From Exiguobacterium mexicanum (GTDB taxonomy: Bacteria > Bacillota > Bacilli > Exiguobacteriales > Exiguobacteriaceae), in NCBI RefSeq assembly GCF_005960665.1, contig NZ_CP040676.1, positions 1,188,501 to 1,252,500 of the forward strand: a stretch of 64,000 bases of DNA, given 5' to 3'. This document shows, piece after piece, positions 8,764 through 18,320 of the stretch (within the stretch, counting starts at the first letter, position 1; each line of letters opens with the position of its first letter). The translations under genes were made by a program, and so were the position numbers. The notes beneath the pieces were generated by a model, which searched no databases, was not told the origin of the DNA, and saw only the letters and a program-made list of their open reading frames with translations.

Positions 8764-9411
8764 ATGCAATCATCAGTCTATAAACAATTTTCCCTTCGGA
8801 TGTTGTCCGGGAACTGGGGCATCTCGTTCCTTGCGGTCGTGGCAACGATGCTCGTTCAAGCGGTCATCACGACGCAGCTTGATTTAGAATCGACAGACCC
8901 GAGCATCCTGTTCGTCTCGATCGGTTTGCTATACACCGCGACCGTCTTGCTCGCTCCGCTAGAACTTGGCCGCAACTGGGTGTTCCTTGACATCGCCAAA
9001 GCCGAGAAACCGTCGTTCGGTCTGCTGTTCGAAGCGTTCGGTTCGCTCAAAGATTACATGCGTGCCGTCACGTATTATGCCGTCTTTTATCTCGGCTTGA
9101 ACGTGCTCATGCTGTTCTTGATCGTGCCGGGAATCTGGTTCTATTTGACGTATCGGATCGTCCCGTTCGTCCTACGGGACCGGCCGGAACTATCCGCTTT
9201 CGGCGCGATGCGTGAAAGCCGCCGTCTCATGTTTGGACACAAGCGCACGATGCTTCGTCTATATGCGAGTTTCATCGGTTGGTATGTGCTCGTGTTATTC
9301 ACCGGCGGATTGGCCTATATCTTCGTGCAACCTTATATCAACACGGCGCTCGCCGGACTGTACGTCGAAATCAAGGCAGAAACAGAAGCAAACGAACAAC
9401 CGGTCGGCTGA
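8764..9411 (+). CDS. DUF975-type integral membrane protein
   Basis: 215 residues with about six hydrophobic segments. The pattern of an N-terminal amphipathic stretch, a central LIVPGIWFYLTYRIVPFVLRD segment, then SAFGAMRESRRLMFGHK resembles the DUF975/YciC-like membrane protein families, whose role is unknown. ATG 8764 follows AGGTGAAGTC. The gene is monocistronic between terminators; its stop lies within the following hairpin. Confidence 0.75.
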   Translation: MQSSVYKQFSLRMLSGNWGISFLAVVATMLVQAVITTQLDLESTDPSILFVSIGLLYTATVLLAPLELGRNWVFLDIAKAEKPSFGLLFEAFGSLKDYMRAVTYYAVFYLGLNVLMLFLIVPGIWFYLTYRIVPFVLRDRPELSAFGAMRESRRLMFGHKRTMLRLYASFIGWYVLVLFTGGLAYIFVQPYINTALAGLYVEIKAETEANEQPVG

Positions 9412-9432
9412 ATGAGCCGACCGGTTGTTTTT
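9395..9432 (+). terminator. Strong terminator overlapping the DUF975 gene end
   Basis: Perfect 14-bp stem AACAACCGGTCGGC / GCCGACCGGTTGTT with a 7-base loop and T run; the stop codon is in the loop. It may also serve the convergent minus-strand gene ending at 9431. Confidence 0.9.
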
Positions 9433-9664
9433 ATGTCCCGTGCCGATCCGACTTTTGTGGGTCGGGAGCGTCACGGAACTCGTCTTTCTCTTCTTTTGAG
9501 GCATGTTCATGCCATTTTTTCGCTTGTTCCGTGGCGATCGGAATCGCCTTTTGATCGGAGTAGCCCTGGGCGAGCAAGGCGTTGGCGATATCAATGGCTT
9601 TCTTTTTGACGAGCGGGTCGAAGTTTTTCAGTGATTCCGGATAATCTTTCATATTCCATGGCAT
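9431..9664 (-). CDS. Small YdaT-like hypothetical protein
   Basis: 77-residue cytosolic protein. The start MPWNMKDYPESLKNFDPLVK, then KAIDIANALLAQGYSDQKAI and ATEQAKKWHEHA, matches a widespread small Bacillales family that forms the N-terminal part of B. subtilis YdaT; its function is unknown. The start codon at 9664 is preceded on the minus strand by GGGAGCGATG. It converges on the DUF975 gene, with which it appears to share a terminator. Confidence 0.75.
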   Translation of the reverse strand: MPWNMKDYPESLKNFDPLVKKKAIDIANALLAQGYSDQKAIPIATEQAKKWHEHASKEEKDEFRDAPDPQKSDRHGT

Positions 9665-9710
9665 CTTACATCGCTCCCTTCTGTACTACTAATTCCACGA
9701 GCGAGCCGAT

Positions 9711-10583
9711 TCAAACGTCCTGGTGCATGTAGTATTCGATGAGCGCCTGCGTCCCGTTCTCGCCGTAGCCGTTCTCTTCGAGGATCGAGTACAGTTTATG
9801 CGCCAACTCGAGGCTCGGCAGTTTGATATTCAACTGGTCTGCGCTCTCGAGGGCAAGTTTCATATCTTTGATGAAATGTTTGATGAAGAAACCAGGAGCG
9901 TAGTCCTCGATGATCATCCGCGGGACAAGGTTCTCGAGCGTCCAGCTGCCGGCTGCGCCGCCTCGGATCGTCTGGCGCAGTTGATCGGGATTGAGCCCGG
10001 CTTGTTTCGCAAAGGCGAGCATCTCGGCGTTGCCCATCATGATGCTGGCGATTGCGATTTGATTAGCGAGCTTTCCATATTGGCCACTCCCGGCATAGCC
10101 CATCCGTTCGATCGATTGGCCCATCGCCTCGAACAGCGGTCGTGCCTTCGTGAAGGCGTATTCGCCGCCACCGACGAGAATCGACAACGTCCCGTTCTTC
10201 GCACCGACATCGCCACCCGTGACCGGTGCGTCGAGCGGGAGTAAGCTGCGATCGATTGCCGCCTCAGCGATACGTTCGGCAAGCGTCGGCGAAGACGTCG
10301 TCATATCAATCACGAGCGTTCCCGGCTCGGCCGACTGCAAAATCATACCGTCCCCGAAATAAAGGCTCTCGACGTCAGACGGGTAGCCAACGATGGTGAT
10401 GACGGCATCGGCGTTTTGACAGACGGCTTCGACCGAATCACACCAGCGGACACCTTCCGCCAATAAATCAGCCGCCTTCTCTTTCGTCCGCGTATACGCT
10501 TGGACTTCGAATCCCGCCTTCATTAAGTTTCTGACCATCGATTGACCCATCACACCGAGTCCGATAAATCCGATTGTCTTCAT
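9711..10583 (-). CDS. 3-hydroxyisobutyrate dehydrogenase-family oxidoreductase
   Basis: 290-residue NAD(P)-dependent beta-hydroxyacid dehydrogenase. The Rossmann motif GFIGLGVMGQSMVRNL is at residues 5-20, the substrate-loop motif LDAPVTGGDVGAKNGTLSIL near 118-137, and the catalytic Lys region GSGQYGKLANQ near 167. The closest B. subtilis type is YkwC. Substrate is uncertain (hydroxyisobutyrate, tartronate semialdehyde and similar). The start overlaps the stop of the upstream ABC exporter gene by four bases (ATGA), so the two are translationally coupled. Confidence 0.88.
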   Translation of the reverse strand: MKTIGFIGLGVMGQSMVRNLMKAGFEVQAYTRTKEKAADLLAEGVRWCDSVEAVCQNADAVITIVGYPSDVESLYFGDGMILQSAEPGTLVIDMTTSSPTLAERIAEAAIDRSLLPLDAPVTGGDVGAKNGTLSILVGGGEYAFTKARPLFEAMGQSIERMGYAGSGQYGKLANQIAIASIMMGNAEMLAFAKQAGLNPDQLRQTIRGGAAGSWTLENLVPRMIIEDYAPGFFIKHFIKDMKLALESADQLNIKLPSLELAHKLYSILEENGYGENGTQALIEYYMHQDV

Positions 10584-12313
10584 AATTGATTGCCTCCTAA
10601 AAGTTGTTGTTTCACGAGTCGTTCATAGAGTTTGTTGTCCCGAAGCAACTCTTGGTGCGTCCCGAGCCCGCTGATGCCGCCGTCCTCGAGCACGACGATT
10701 TGGTCGGCATGTTGGACGGTCGAAAGGCGGTGGGCGATGACGAGCGTCGTCCGGCCTTTCATGAGCCGGTCGAGCGCTTCTTGGACGACACGCTCAGATT
10801 CCGAGTCGAGACTTGATGTCGCCTCGTCGAGCAATAAGATTTGCGGGTCGCGTAACAGCGCCCGGGCAATGGCGAGTCGTTGTCGTTGACCACCCGACAA
10901 GCGGACGCCGCGCTCACCGATCTCTGTATCGAGCCCGTCCGGCATCGACTCGATGAACGACCAGGCGTTGGCCATGTCGCAGGCTCGTCGAATCTCGTCC
11001 TCGGTCGCTGTCCGGGTCAAGCCGTACAAGATATTTTGCCGCACCGTCCCGGATAGGACGGGCGAATCTTGGGCGACGTAGCCGATGACTTGCCGCCATT
11101 CGTTGCGGCCGTAGGTTGAGATATCCCGGTCCCCGTAATAGATGTGACCGCTCGACGGAAGGTAGAACTGCTCGACGAGGGCAAACAGTGTCGTCTTGCC
11201 GGCACCGCTGCGTCCGACGATGGCTGTCGTGGCACCGAACGGGACAATGAGGGACACGTCGTCAATCACAGGTTGGTCGCCATAACGGAACGTCAGGCCC
11301 TCGAACGAGAGCGACGACTGTCGAATCGTCGACGGCTCAGCCGTGTATGGTTCCGGCTCGACGGCGAGCAGTTCCGAGATTCTTTCGGTCGCCCCGCGTG
11401 CTTTTTGAAGCCGGGTGATAAACTCCGTCATCGTGATGAGCGGCGTGATGATTTGGAACAAGTACAGCATGAACGCGAGCAACGAGCCGGTCGACAGGGC
11501 GCCGGTCGAGACCCGATAAGCCCCGAAGCCGAGAATGGCGATCAGCATCGCCGTCAACGTGACGTTCAAGAGCGGAATCAAGATTGCTTGAATCCGTCCC
11601 TCGCGCACACCGAGACCGAAGAGCCGCTCGATGCGGCGTTTTCCTTCTGCGACCTCGACGGATTCGGTCGCCTGTGATTTCACGAGCCGAATCTCCCCGA
11701 GCAGTTCGGCGAAAAACCCGGACAAGTCACCGAGTTCATGTTGGGTCGCCTTGGCGATTTTCCGAAGTTTACGCCCGAGCGGGATGACAATCAAGAGTGT
11801 CGTCGGCACCGAAAACAAGATGACGAGCGTCATCTGCCAATCGAGTGTGAATAAGATGCCAACAGCGCCGATGACCGAGACGAACGACGTCAACAAGCGG
11901 ACGCTCTGTTCGGACAAGAGCTGCTGCAACGTCGTCGTGTCATTGTTGAGCCGCGAGACGAGATCCCCCGATTTGACGCCGTCATAGAACGGAATCGGAA
12001 GCGCGACGAGATGCTCCCATAACGTCGTCCGCAGGTTGGCGACGACGCGTTGTCCGACGATATGTAACCAATAGATCGAAATCGCGCTCGAGACGACTTG
12101 AATCAGAAACGCGACGACGAAGATGGCGACGAGACGGGCGTCAAGCGCGGCCTCGCTCCAATTGTCGACGACGCGTTGCAAGATGAGCGGGATGGCGAGT
12201 GACGCCATCGCTTGGAGCAACGAAATCAATACAGCGCCGATGAACAGACCTTTCGGTGGTCGAGCGACGCGGAACAAGCGTAGAAAGGCTTGCCATGTGG
12301 ATGTGGACTCCAT
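10580..12313 (-). CDS. ABC exporter, fused permease-ATPase (BmrA/MsbA type)
   Basis: 577-residue half-transporter with six N-terminal membrane helices (about 25-300) and a C-terminal ATPase. The ATPase has Walker A GRSGAGKTTL near residue 370, signature LSGGQRQRLAIARALL near 475, Walker B ILLLDEATSSLD and H-loop IAHRLSTV. Homologues export drugs or lipids as homo- or heterodimers. I start at 12313, after AAAGGGGGAC; an upstream in-frame start at 12364 has no site. Translation is coupled to the downstream dehydrogenase. Substrate unknown. Confidence 0.9.
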   Translation of the reverse strand: MESTSTWQAFLRLFRVARPPKGLFIGAVLISLLQAMASLAIPLILQRVVDNWSEAALDARLVAIFVVAFLIQVVSSAISIYWLHIVGQRVVANLRTTLWEHLVALPIPFYDGVKSGDLVSRLNNDTTTLQQLLSEQSVRLLTSFVSVIGAVGILFTLDWQMTLVILFSVPTTLLIVIPLGRKLRKIAKATQHELGDLSGFFAELLGEIRLVKSQATESVEVAEGKRRIERLFGLGVREGRIQAILIPLLNVTLTAMLIAILGFGAYRVSTGALSTGSLLAFMLYLFQIITPLITMTEFITRLQKARGATERISELLAVEPEPYTAEPSTIRQSSLSFEGLTFRYGDQPVIDDVSLIVPFGATTAIVGRSGAGKTTLFALVEQFYLPSSGHIYYGDRDISTYGRNEWRQVIGYVAQDSPVLSGTVRQNILYGLTRTATEDEIRRACDMANAWSFIESMPDGLDTEIGERGVRLSGGQRQRLAIARALLRDPQILLLDEATSSLDSESERVVQEALDRLMKGRTTLVIAHRLSTVQHADQIVVLEDGGISGLGTHQELLRDNKLYERLVKQQLLGGNQL

Positions 12314-12389
12314 GATACGTCCCCCTTTCCTTTTAACTTTCGCTGTTTCGAAAACAAGTGTCAAGACGTCGAATCGTACACCGGAATAA

Positions 12390-12398
12390 TGCTAGAAT
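12390..12398 (+). promoter_or_regulatory. Extended -10 promoter candidate for sbcDC
   Basis: TGCTAGAAT fits an extended -10 (TG-n-TATAAT type), ending 20 bp before the sbcD start. No good -35 is visible, as is common for this class. Confidence 0.4.
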
Positions 12399-12418
12399 GG
12401 AATCAGAGGTGAAGTCGC

Positions 12419-13525
12419 ATGAAATGGATACATACGGCCGATTGGCATTTAGGTAAAATCGTCCACGGCCGCCACATGACAGAAGAACAACAAATCATTT
12501 TATTTGAATCATTTTTACACATCGTCGACGAGGAGAAGCCTGATGCCATCGTCGTCGCCGGTGATTTATATGACCGGGCCGTGCCGCCCGTCGAGGCCGT
12601 CGACTTGCTCGATGAGATGTGGCGTGCGCTCGTCCTCGAGCGGGGCATCCCCGTGCTCGCCATCGCCGGCAATCATGATTCGGCCGAGCGGCTCCAATAC
12701 AGCTCCAAACTGTTGACGAAAGTCGGTCTCCATATCGTCGGGAAATATGACCCGGGAACAGGGCCGATTGTCGTGAATGACATCCCGTTTTATTTGATGC
12801 CGTTCCTCGAGCCGGCGCGCATCCGTTACGCGTTCGGCGACGAGTCGATTCGGACTCACCATGACGCGCTCGCCGCAGTCGTCGACTCTTATGGGGCGAT
12901 CGACGCACGAGCGGTCGCCGTCGGCCACAGTTTCGTCGCCGGCGGACTCGAGACCGACTCCGAACGGCAACTGTCCGTCGGGACGGCCGGGCAAGTCGCC
13001 AAAGGACTATACGCGCCGTTCGGCTATACGGCGCTCGGACACCTGCATAACCGTGACGCCATTCGCGACGACCGGATCGCGTACAGCGGGTCGCTCATGA
13101 AATATTCGTTCTCCGAGGCGACGCATGTGAAATCGGTCGACGTCATCGAATGGGACGGGACGTGGACACGTCGACGTCGTCCACTTCAGGCGCGCCGTGA
13201 CTTGCGCATCTTGACCGGGACGTTGAACGAGCTGCTCGATCCGTCGTTTTATCAAGACGAGGCCGTCGACGACTATTTAAAAATCGTCTTGACCGATGAA
13301 CGTGCGTTATTCGACCCGATGGCGAAGTTGCGGACCGTCTATCCGAACATCTTACACCTCGAACTTGAGTTGTTGCGTCGCCAAGACCAGACGTCCCGCT
13401 TCGAACGGGAGAAGCTCGAACGGCAATCGGTCGAGGATGTATATATGGACTTCTTTAAAGCCGTCCACGGCCGCGATGCCGATGCGACGGTGCAACGCTT
13501 CTTAGAAGGGGAGGAATCGATTTGA
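12419..13525 (+). CDS. sbcD: DNA double-strand break nuclease subunit SbcD
   Basis: 368-residue Mre11-type metallophosphoesterase, the nuclease half of SbcCD, which cleaves hairpins and protein-blocked DNA ends. Metal-binding motifs are clear: HTADWHLGK (residues about 5-13), VVAGDLYDRAVPP near 45, AIAGNHDSAERL near 83, and later AVGHSFV and YTALGHLHN. Start ATG 12419 follows AGAGGTGAAG. The end overlaps the sbcC start (TTGA). It is divergent from the ABC exporter. Confidence 0.95.
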   Translation: MKWIHTADWHLGKIVHGRHMTEEQQIILFESFLHIVDEEKPDAIVVAGDLYDRAVPPVEAVDLLDEMWRALVLERGIPVLAIAGNHDSAERLQYSSKLLTKVGLHIVGKYDPGTGPIVVNDIPFYLMPFLEPARIRYAFGDESIRTHHDALAAVVDSYGAIDARAVAVGHSFVAGGLETDSERQLSVGTAGQVAKGLYAPFGYTALGHLHNRDAIRDDRIAYSGSLMKYSFSEATHVKSVDVIEWDGTWTRRRRPLQARRDLRILTGTLNELLDPSFYQDEAVDDYLKIVLTDERALFDPMAKLRTVYPNILHLELELLRRQDQTSRFEREKLERQSVEDVYMDFFKAVHGRDADATVQRFLEGEESI

Positions 13526-16500
13526 GACCGGAACAATTGACCATCACCGCCTTCGGTCCTTACGCCGAGACAGAACAAATCGATTTTACGCAGCTTGAAG
13601 GCCGTTCGATGTTCGTCATCAGCGGCCGGACCGGTGCAGGGAAGACGACGATTTTTGACGCGATGACGTTCGCGCTGTACGGCCGGGCGAGTGGGACGCT
13701 CCGAAACGCGAGTGATTTTAGAAGCCAATATGCGGACCCGGAGCGAAAGACCGAGATCGACTTTTCGTTCACGATTCGCGACGAACGATATTGGATCGTC
13801 CGCCAACCACAACAGCCGCACCCGAAAAATAAGACGCCAATCCCGCACGAGGCGGTGCTCTACGAATGGAAAGACGCTTGGAAACCGATTGCGACGAAAG
13901 TGAACGACGTCGAACAGACGATTGAATCGTTGTTGCAACTGAGCTATGAGCAGTTCAGCCAAATCTTGCTGTTGCCGCAGAACCAGTTCCGTCAGCTCCT
14001 CGATTCCGATTCGACGAAGAAGCAACAAATTCTGCAATCGATCTTCAAGACGGAGGCGTACCGTGCCTTTCAGGAAGATTGGATTGAACGTTACGGCAAA
14101 TACCGCAAACGAGTCGAATGGGCGGTCGAGACGACGCGCTTAAAACTGTTGGAACTTGAAGACGAGGCCGTCGAGGACATGTCGACCCGTAACTTGCCTG
14201 AAATCGTGACGTGGCTCGACGCCCGGGAGGAGCGGCTCTTGGCGGCGAGAGACTCGCTACAGGCACAGCGCCGGACTGGTGAAGAACGGCTCGAGGCGCT
14301 GCGTCGAGAAGTGAATCAGGCGACCGTGCTCGCCGAGTTGATGGAAGAGCGGGACGTGCGCGCGACCGCGCTCCAAGCATTCCGCGAAGCGACACAGGAG
14401 CGTGAAGAACGCCAAGCGCTCATCCAACGACTTGAACAAGTGGCGAGCGTCAGCCCGCTCTATCAACGTACCGAAACGGTGCGTCACGACATCGAACGGT
14501 TGACCCGTGAACGCGGTGTATCCCGTCAACGAGACGAAGGCTACACGAAACAGCTGGAAGAGTTGAAGGCAGAAGCAGAAGCCATCACATCCATGCGCCA
14601 GGAGGCAGATCAAGCCACAAGTCGCGTCAATGCGATTGACGAGATGTTGCCCTACGTCGACGAATGGCACCGGGCCACGAGACGTCGGGATGACTTGAAA
14701 CGCCAGTTGGAGCCGCTCAGCCTGTTCTCAGAAGAAGCGCGTCTCCAGGAGCTACAAGCGACTGAAGGCGAACTTGCGGCTAAGCTGGAACACGCACCGG
14801 CCCCAAACCAACTCGTCGAGGCCGAACGGCTGTATAGTCAGCTCCAACATCAGGTTCAGCTCGAGGCGAAAGTGGCAGAGGTCACGGAACGACTCGGTGC
14901 CTGTGAACGCAACGGGAAGGAAGTCCAGCGACAATTCACTGCCCAGACGAAACAAGTCGACCAATTCGTCGAGGCCGAGCATGCACTCATGGCCGACACG
15001 CTGCGCGAGCAACTCGAAGCGGGGGAACCTTGTCCGGTCTGCGGTTCATTGACCCACGGACACGTGGAGCGAACGGGGACGTCCATCGACCAAGCCGGTC
15101 ATCGCTCAGCCATCGAGACGCTGAAACGAATCGAGGCCGACCTCCATGAAGCACGGGCGGATTATCGGGCGCTCAAACGCCAACTCGATGAGCTGATCCG
15201 TGAACGTGATCTCGCTCGACTCGAATTGAAGCTCGATGGTGCGGCTGACGCTGCGATGCAACACCAAGACGCCCGCGTCCGGCAGTTGCGTCAAGAAGTC
15301 GAAGAACGACAACGGATGGAGCGTCTCTTGCGCGCGACCACGACCGAATTGAAGCAACTCGAGACGGCGAAGCGTGTGCAGGCAGATGAACGACAGAAGT
15401 TGTTCGAACAGCTCCAGACCGTCCAAGAGCAGCTTCAGTCGATGCGTCAACCGGATGGGACGACGTTAGAAATGTTGCAGACCGAGCGGAATCAGCTCAC
15501 GACGCGACTCACTCACATCGAACGGCACGTGGGGACGTATGAACGTCGGCTTGAAGAATTGAATCGATTGAAGTGGGGGGAAGCGGAGCGACTCCGTCTC
15601 CTTGGTGAGCAACTCGAGTTCGAGGATGTTCGTCTTTCCGAAGCGACGGCTGAACTGGAGGCTGCTCTCGAGAAGATTGAGTTGACTGAAGCTGTGTTCA
15701 AGGAGTATCGTGCGCGCGTCGAGCAACTGCCCGAGCTGCGCGAACGCCAAGCGACCGAGCTGGAGGAAGGTGTCCGGCTCGAACACGCCGTCAAGGCGCT
15801 GAACGATAAAATCGGGGACCGTCCGCGACCAGACCTTGAACGACTCCAGGAGAAGTTGCACGAGGAGAACCGTTCGTTCGAAGCGCTGTCCGAACAACTC
15901 GTGACGGCGGACGGGCAATTGAAACGTCATCGTCACATCGTAGCCGAATGGAACGCGCTTCGGGAGAAGACGGATGAAGATCAACGGAATCTGGAGACGG
16001 TCAAGTTGATCGCCGACACCGGTCGAGGACTGAATCCGCAAAAGTTAACGTTCGAGACGTACGTGCAGACGGCGTTCTTCGATCAAATTCTCCATGCGGC
16101 CAACGTCCATCTCGATCAAATGACGAGCGGACAGTTCCAATTGGAGCGGAAAATCGAGACGGCGAGAGGAAATGCCAAGTCCGGTCTCGAACTATTAGTC
16201 TTTGACGCCTATACGGGTCAGTCACGCCGCGTCCAAAACCTGTCGGGTGGGGAAGGGTTCAAAGCATCATTGTCGCTCGCCCTTGGACTCGCCGAAGTCG
16301 TCCAGCAACTGAGTGGCGGGGTCAGCCTTGAGACGATGCTCATCGATGAGGGGTTCGGGACACTCGACGCTGAATCGCTCGACCAAGCGATCGAGCTTCT
16401 CATGTCGCTCCAATCGAGCGGGCGGCTCGTCGGGGTCATCAGTCACGTTCAGGAATTAAAGGACCGGGTCGACGCCCGGATTGAAGTCAAAAAATCAAGG

Positions 16501-16533
16501 AGCGGGTCGACGATCCAGCTCATCGTGGAGTGA
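13522..16533 (+). CDS. sbcC: DNA double-strand break ATPase subunit SbcC
   Basis: 1003-residue SMC/Rad50-like ATPase that works with SbcD. Walker A GRTGAGKTTIFDAMTFALYG is at residues about 35-54. Long Glu/Arg/Gln-rich coiled coils fill most of the protein, interrupted near residue 505 by the zinc-hook CPVCG. The C-terminal ATPase half carries LSGGEGFKASLSLALG (signature) and LIDEGFGTLDAESL (Walker B, D-loop). The start is TTG, overlapping the SbcD stop. The length is typical. The following acetyltransferase gene begins 5 bp after the stop. Confidence 0.95.
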   Translation: MRPEQLTITAFGPYAETEQIDFTQLEGRSMFVISGRTGAGKTTIFDAMTFALYGRASGTLRNASDFRSQYADPERKTEIDFSFTIRDERYWIVRQPQQPHPKNKTPIPHEAVLYEWKDAWKPIATKVNDVEQTIESLLQLSYEQFSQILLLPQNQFRQLLDSDSTKKQQILQSIFKTEAYRAFQEDWIERYGKYRKRVEWAVETTRLKLLELEDEAVEDMSTRNLPEIVTWLDAREERLLAARDSLQAQRRTGEERLEALRREVNQATVLAELMEERDVRATALQAFREATQEREERQALIQRLEQVASVSPLYQRTETVRHDIERLTRERGVSRQRDEGYTKQLEELKAEAEAITSMRQEADQATSRVNAIDEMLPYVDEWHRATRRRDDLKRQLEPLSLFSEEARLQELQATEGELAAKLEHAPAPNQLVEAERLYSQLQHQVQLEAKVAEVTERLGACERNGKEVQRQFTAQTKQVDQFVEAEHALMADTLREQLEAGEPCPVCGSLTHGHVERTGTSIDQAGHRSAIETLKRIEADLHEARADYRALKRQLDELIRERDLARLELKLDGAADAAMQHQDARVRQLRQEVEERQRMERLLRATTTELKQLETAKRVQADERQKLFEQLQTVQEQLQSMRQPDGTTLEMLQTERNQLTTRLTHIERHVGTYERRLEELNRLKWGEAERLRLLGEQLEFEDVRLSEATAELEAALEKIELTEAVFKEYRARVEQLPELRERQATELEEGVRLEHAVKALNDKIGDRPRPDLERLQEKLHEENRSFEALSEQLVTADGQLKRHRHIVAEWNALREKTDEDQRNLETVKLIADTGRGLNPQKLTFETYVQTAFFDQILHAANVHLDQMTSGQFQLERKIETARGNAKSGLELLVFDAYTGQSRRVQNLSGGEGFKASLSLALGLAEVVQQLSGGVSLETMLIDEGFGTLDAESLDQAIELLMSLQSSGRLVGVISHVQELKDRVDARIEVKKSRSGSTIQLIVE

Positions 16534-16538
16534 ATCCG

Positions 16539-17321
16539 ATGAAACATATCGAAACGAAAACAAGTTTAGTTGCCCACTTACAGGATGCCGGCGTCAAGCC
16601 GGGGGACATCCTATTCGTCCACACGTCCTTATCAAAGCTCGGATGGGTATGTGGCGGGGCTCAGACCGTCATCGAGGCGCTCCAAGATACGGTCGGTCCG
16701 GACGGGCTGATCATGATGGCGACCCAGAGCAGTGATAATTCAGACCCGGCTGAATGGGAAGCCCCACCCGTCCCAGTCGAGTGGTGGCCAACGATCCGGG
16801 AGGAAATGCCGGCGTATGACCAGGAAAAGACACCGACTCGAGGCATGGGCCGTGTCCCGGAACTGTTCCGTACGTATCCGAACGTGTTTCGGAGCGATCA
16901 TCCGATGTGGTCGGTCGCTGCGTGGGGGAATGGTGCCGAGGAGATCGTGGCAGGACATACACTTGAAGTCGGTTTTGGGCCGGGTTCGCCAATCGAACGC
17001 ATGATCGAGCGTAATGCAAAAATCCTACATCTCGGTTCACCCCTCGATGCGACGACGTTATGGCATTATGCCGAGTATGGAATTGACGGACCGGTGAAGT
17101 CGTTTGGGTGCGCGCTTTATGAGGACGGGGCGCGGGTGTGGAAGACATTCGACCATACGGATGTCAACAGTGACCCGTTCGGTCCAATCGGTGAAAATAT
17201 CGTTCGACGTGCCGATGTGACGACGTTTCACATTGCGGAGGCGACGTGTTACGTCATTCCGTCTGAGACATGGGAACCGGTACAACATGCGTTAATCGCT
17301 TTACGGAGTTGGCTCCGATGA
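16539..17321 (+). CDS. AAC(3)-family N-acetyltransferase
   Basis: 260-residue member of the aminoglycoside 3-N-acetyltransferase superfamily (YokD type). Typical motifs are FVHTSLSKLGWVCGGAQ (residues about 25-41), SDHPMWSVAAWG near 123 and LHLGSPLDATTLWHYAEYG near 165. ATG 16539 has GTGGAGTG at good spacing; GTG 16530 is too close to the site. It is the third gene of the sbcDC cluster with similar codon use, so it looks like a resident chromosomal enzyme. Whether it acetylates aminoglycosides or another amine cannot be judged from sequence. Confidence 0.87.
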   Translation: MKHIETKTSLVAHLQDAGVKPGDILFVHTSLSKLGWVCGGAQTVIEALQDTVGPDGLIMMATQSSDNSDPAEWEAPPVPVEWWPTIREEMPAYDQEKTPTRGMGRVPELFRTYPNVFRSDHPMWSVAAWGNGAEEIVAGHTLEVGFGPGSPIERMIERNAKILHLGSPLDATTLWHYAEYGIDGPVKSFGCALYEDGARVWKTFDHTDVNSDPFGPIGENIVRRADVTTFHIAEATCYVIPSETWEPVQHALIALRSWLR

Positions 17322-17361
17322 GTCAACTGAAAGCAAGTGGACAATGGAGAGGGGCAGTGCG

Positions 17362-18249
17362 ATGAATCGTTGGGTTAAATATATAGGGGTGGCGACCGGT
17401 GTGTTGCTTCTCATCGTGTTTCTCGCCGTCGTGGGCATCTCGGCCCACATCGGCGATCAGTTGACGTCGCCCGAACGTGAGACGTTGACGTATACGCCGA
17501 AGACGTTAGGTGTCAAATACGAGAATGTGACCATCGAAGCCGAGGATGGTCACGATTTGTACGGGTGGTGGATCCCGCACCCGACACCGCGCGCAACGAT
17601 CGTGTTCGCACATGGTTATGGGAAGAACCGCGAGCAGTCCGATTTGCCGCTCAAAGAATTGATTCCGGAGTTTCATGAACAAGGATATCAGTTCTTGACG
17701 TTCGATTTTCGTGGGTCAGGCATCTCGGAAGGTGACCGTGTGACGGTCGGGGCGAAAGAACAAGCGGATCTCGCTTCCGCAATCGCCTATGCGAAAGAAC
17801 GCTCGGACGGTCCAATCGTCTTATACGGGGTGTCGATGGGCGCGGCGACGGCGTTGTCTGCGGCTGATGAGACCGACGTGGCCGCTGTGATTGCCGATAG
17901 TCCGTTCAGTGACCTCCGGGGCTACCTCGAGACAAACTTGCCTGTATGGAGTGATTTACCGAACTTTCCGTTCACACCGGTCATTATGACGGTGACGCCG
18001 TGGTTCACGGGTCTCGATGCCGATGTGGTCAAGCCGATTGACGATATCGCTCAAATCGAGGCGCCGGTGTTGTTGATTCATAGTGAGGGCGATGATGCCA
18101 TCCCTGTGAGCGAGAGTGAACAATTGGCCGAGGCCGGGGAGGAAGTCGAACTGTGGGTGACCGAGAATGATGGGCACGTGCAGTCGCATCGCTCGTTCCA
18201 AACCGAGTATCGTCAAAAAGTATTCGGATTTTTAGAGAAGGTATTATAA
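17362..18249 (+). CDS. Membrane-anchored alpha/beta hydrolase
   Basis: 295 residues with an N-terminal membrane anchor (about 5-30) and an alpha/beta-hydrolase domain. Features are the oxyanion region FAHGYGKNREQ near 83, nucleophile elbow YGVSMGAA, a later Asp (HSEGDDAIP) and His (NDGHVQSH). It resembles the YqkD/BAAT-type group of Bacillales hydrolases; the substrate is unknown. ATG 17362 follows AGAGGGGCAG. It lies 40 bp after the acetyltransferase, so possibly the last gene of that unit. An imperfect terminator (GGGGCGC/GCGCTCC plus T6) follows at 18252-18279. Confidence 0.85.
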   Translation: MNRWVKYIGVATGVLLLIVFLAVVGISAHIGDQLTSPERETLTYTPKTLGVKYENVTIEAEDGHDLYGWWIPHPTPRATIVFAHGYGKNREQSDLPLKELIPEFHEQGYQFLTFDFRGSGISEGDRVTVGAKEQADLASAIAYAKERSDGPIVLYGVSMGAATALSAADETDVAAVIADSPFSDLRGYLETNLPVWSDLPNFPFTPVIMTVTPWFTGLDADVVKPIDDIAQIEAPVLLIHSEGDDAIPVSESEQLAEAGEEVELWVTENDGHVQSHRSFQTEYRQKVFGFLEKVL

Positions 18250-18320
18250 ACGAGGGGCGCCATAAAGCGCTCCTTTTTTGTTATGATTAGTTATGAAAAG
18301 GAAAGAAAGAAGGTTTGTTC

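Noticed and set aside
10580..16533. Many open frames of 60-190 codons opposite or out of frame with the ABC exporter and sbcDC
   Set aside because: All fall inside well-supported genes, are rich in Arg/Ser or His and lack initiation sites.
16539..17321. AAC(3)-like gene as an acquired antibiotic-resistance determinant
   Set aside because: It sits in a chromosomal sbcDC cluster with matching codon use and no mobile element beside it. Family membership alone does not show aminoglycoside resistance.
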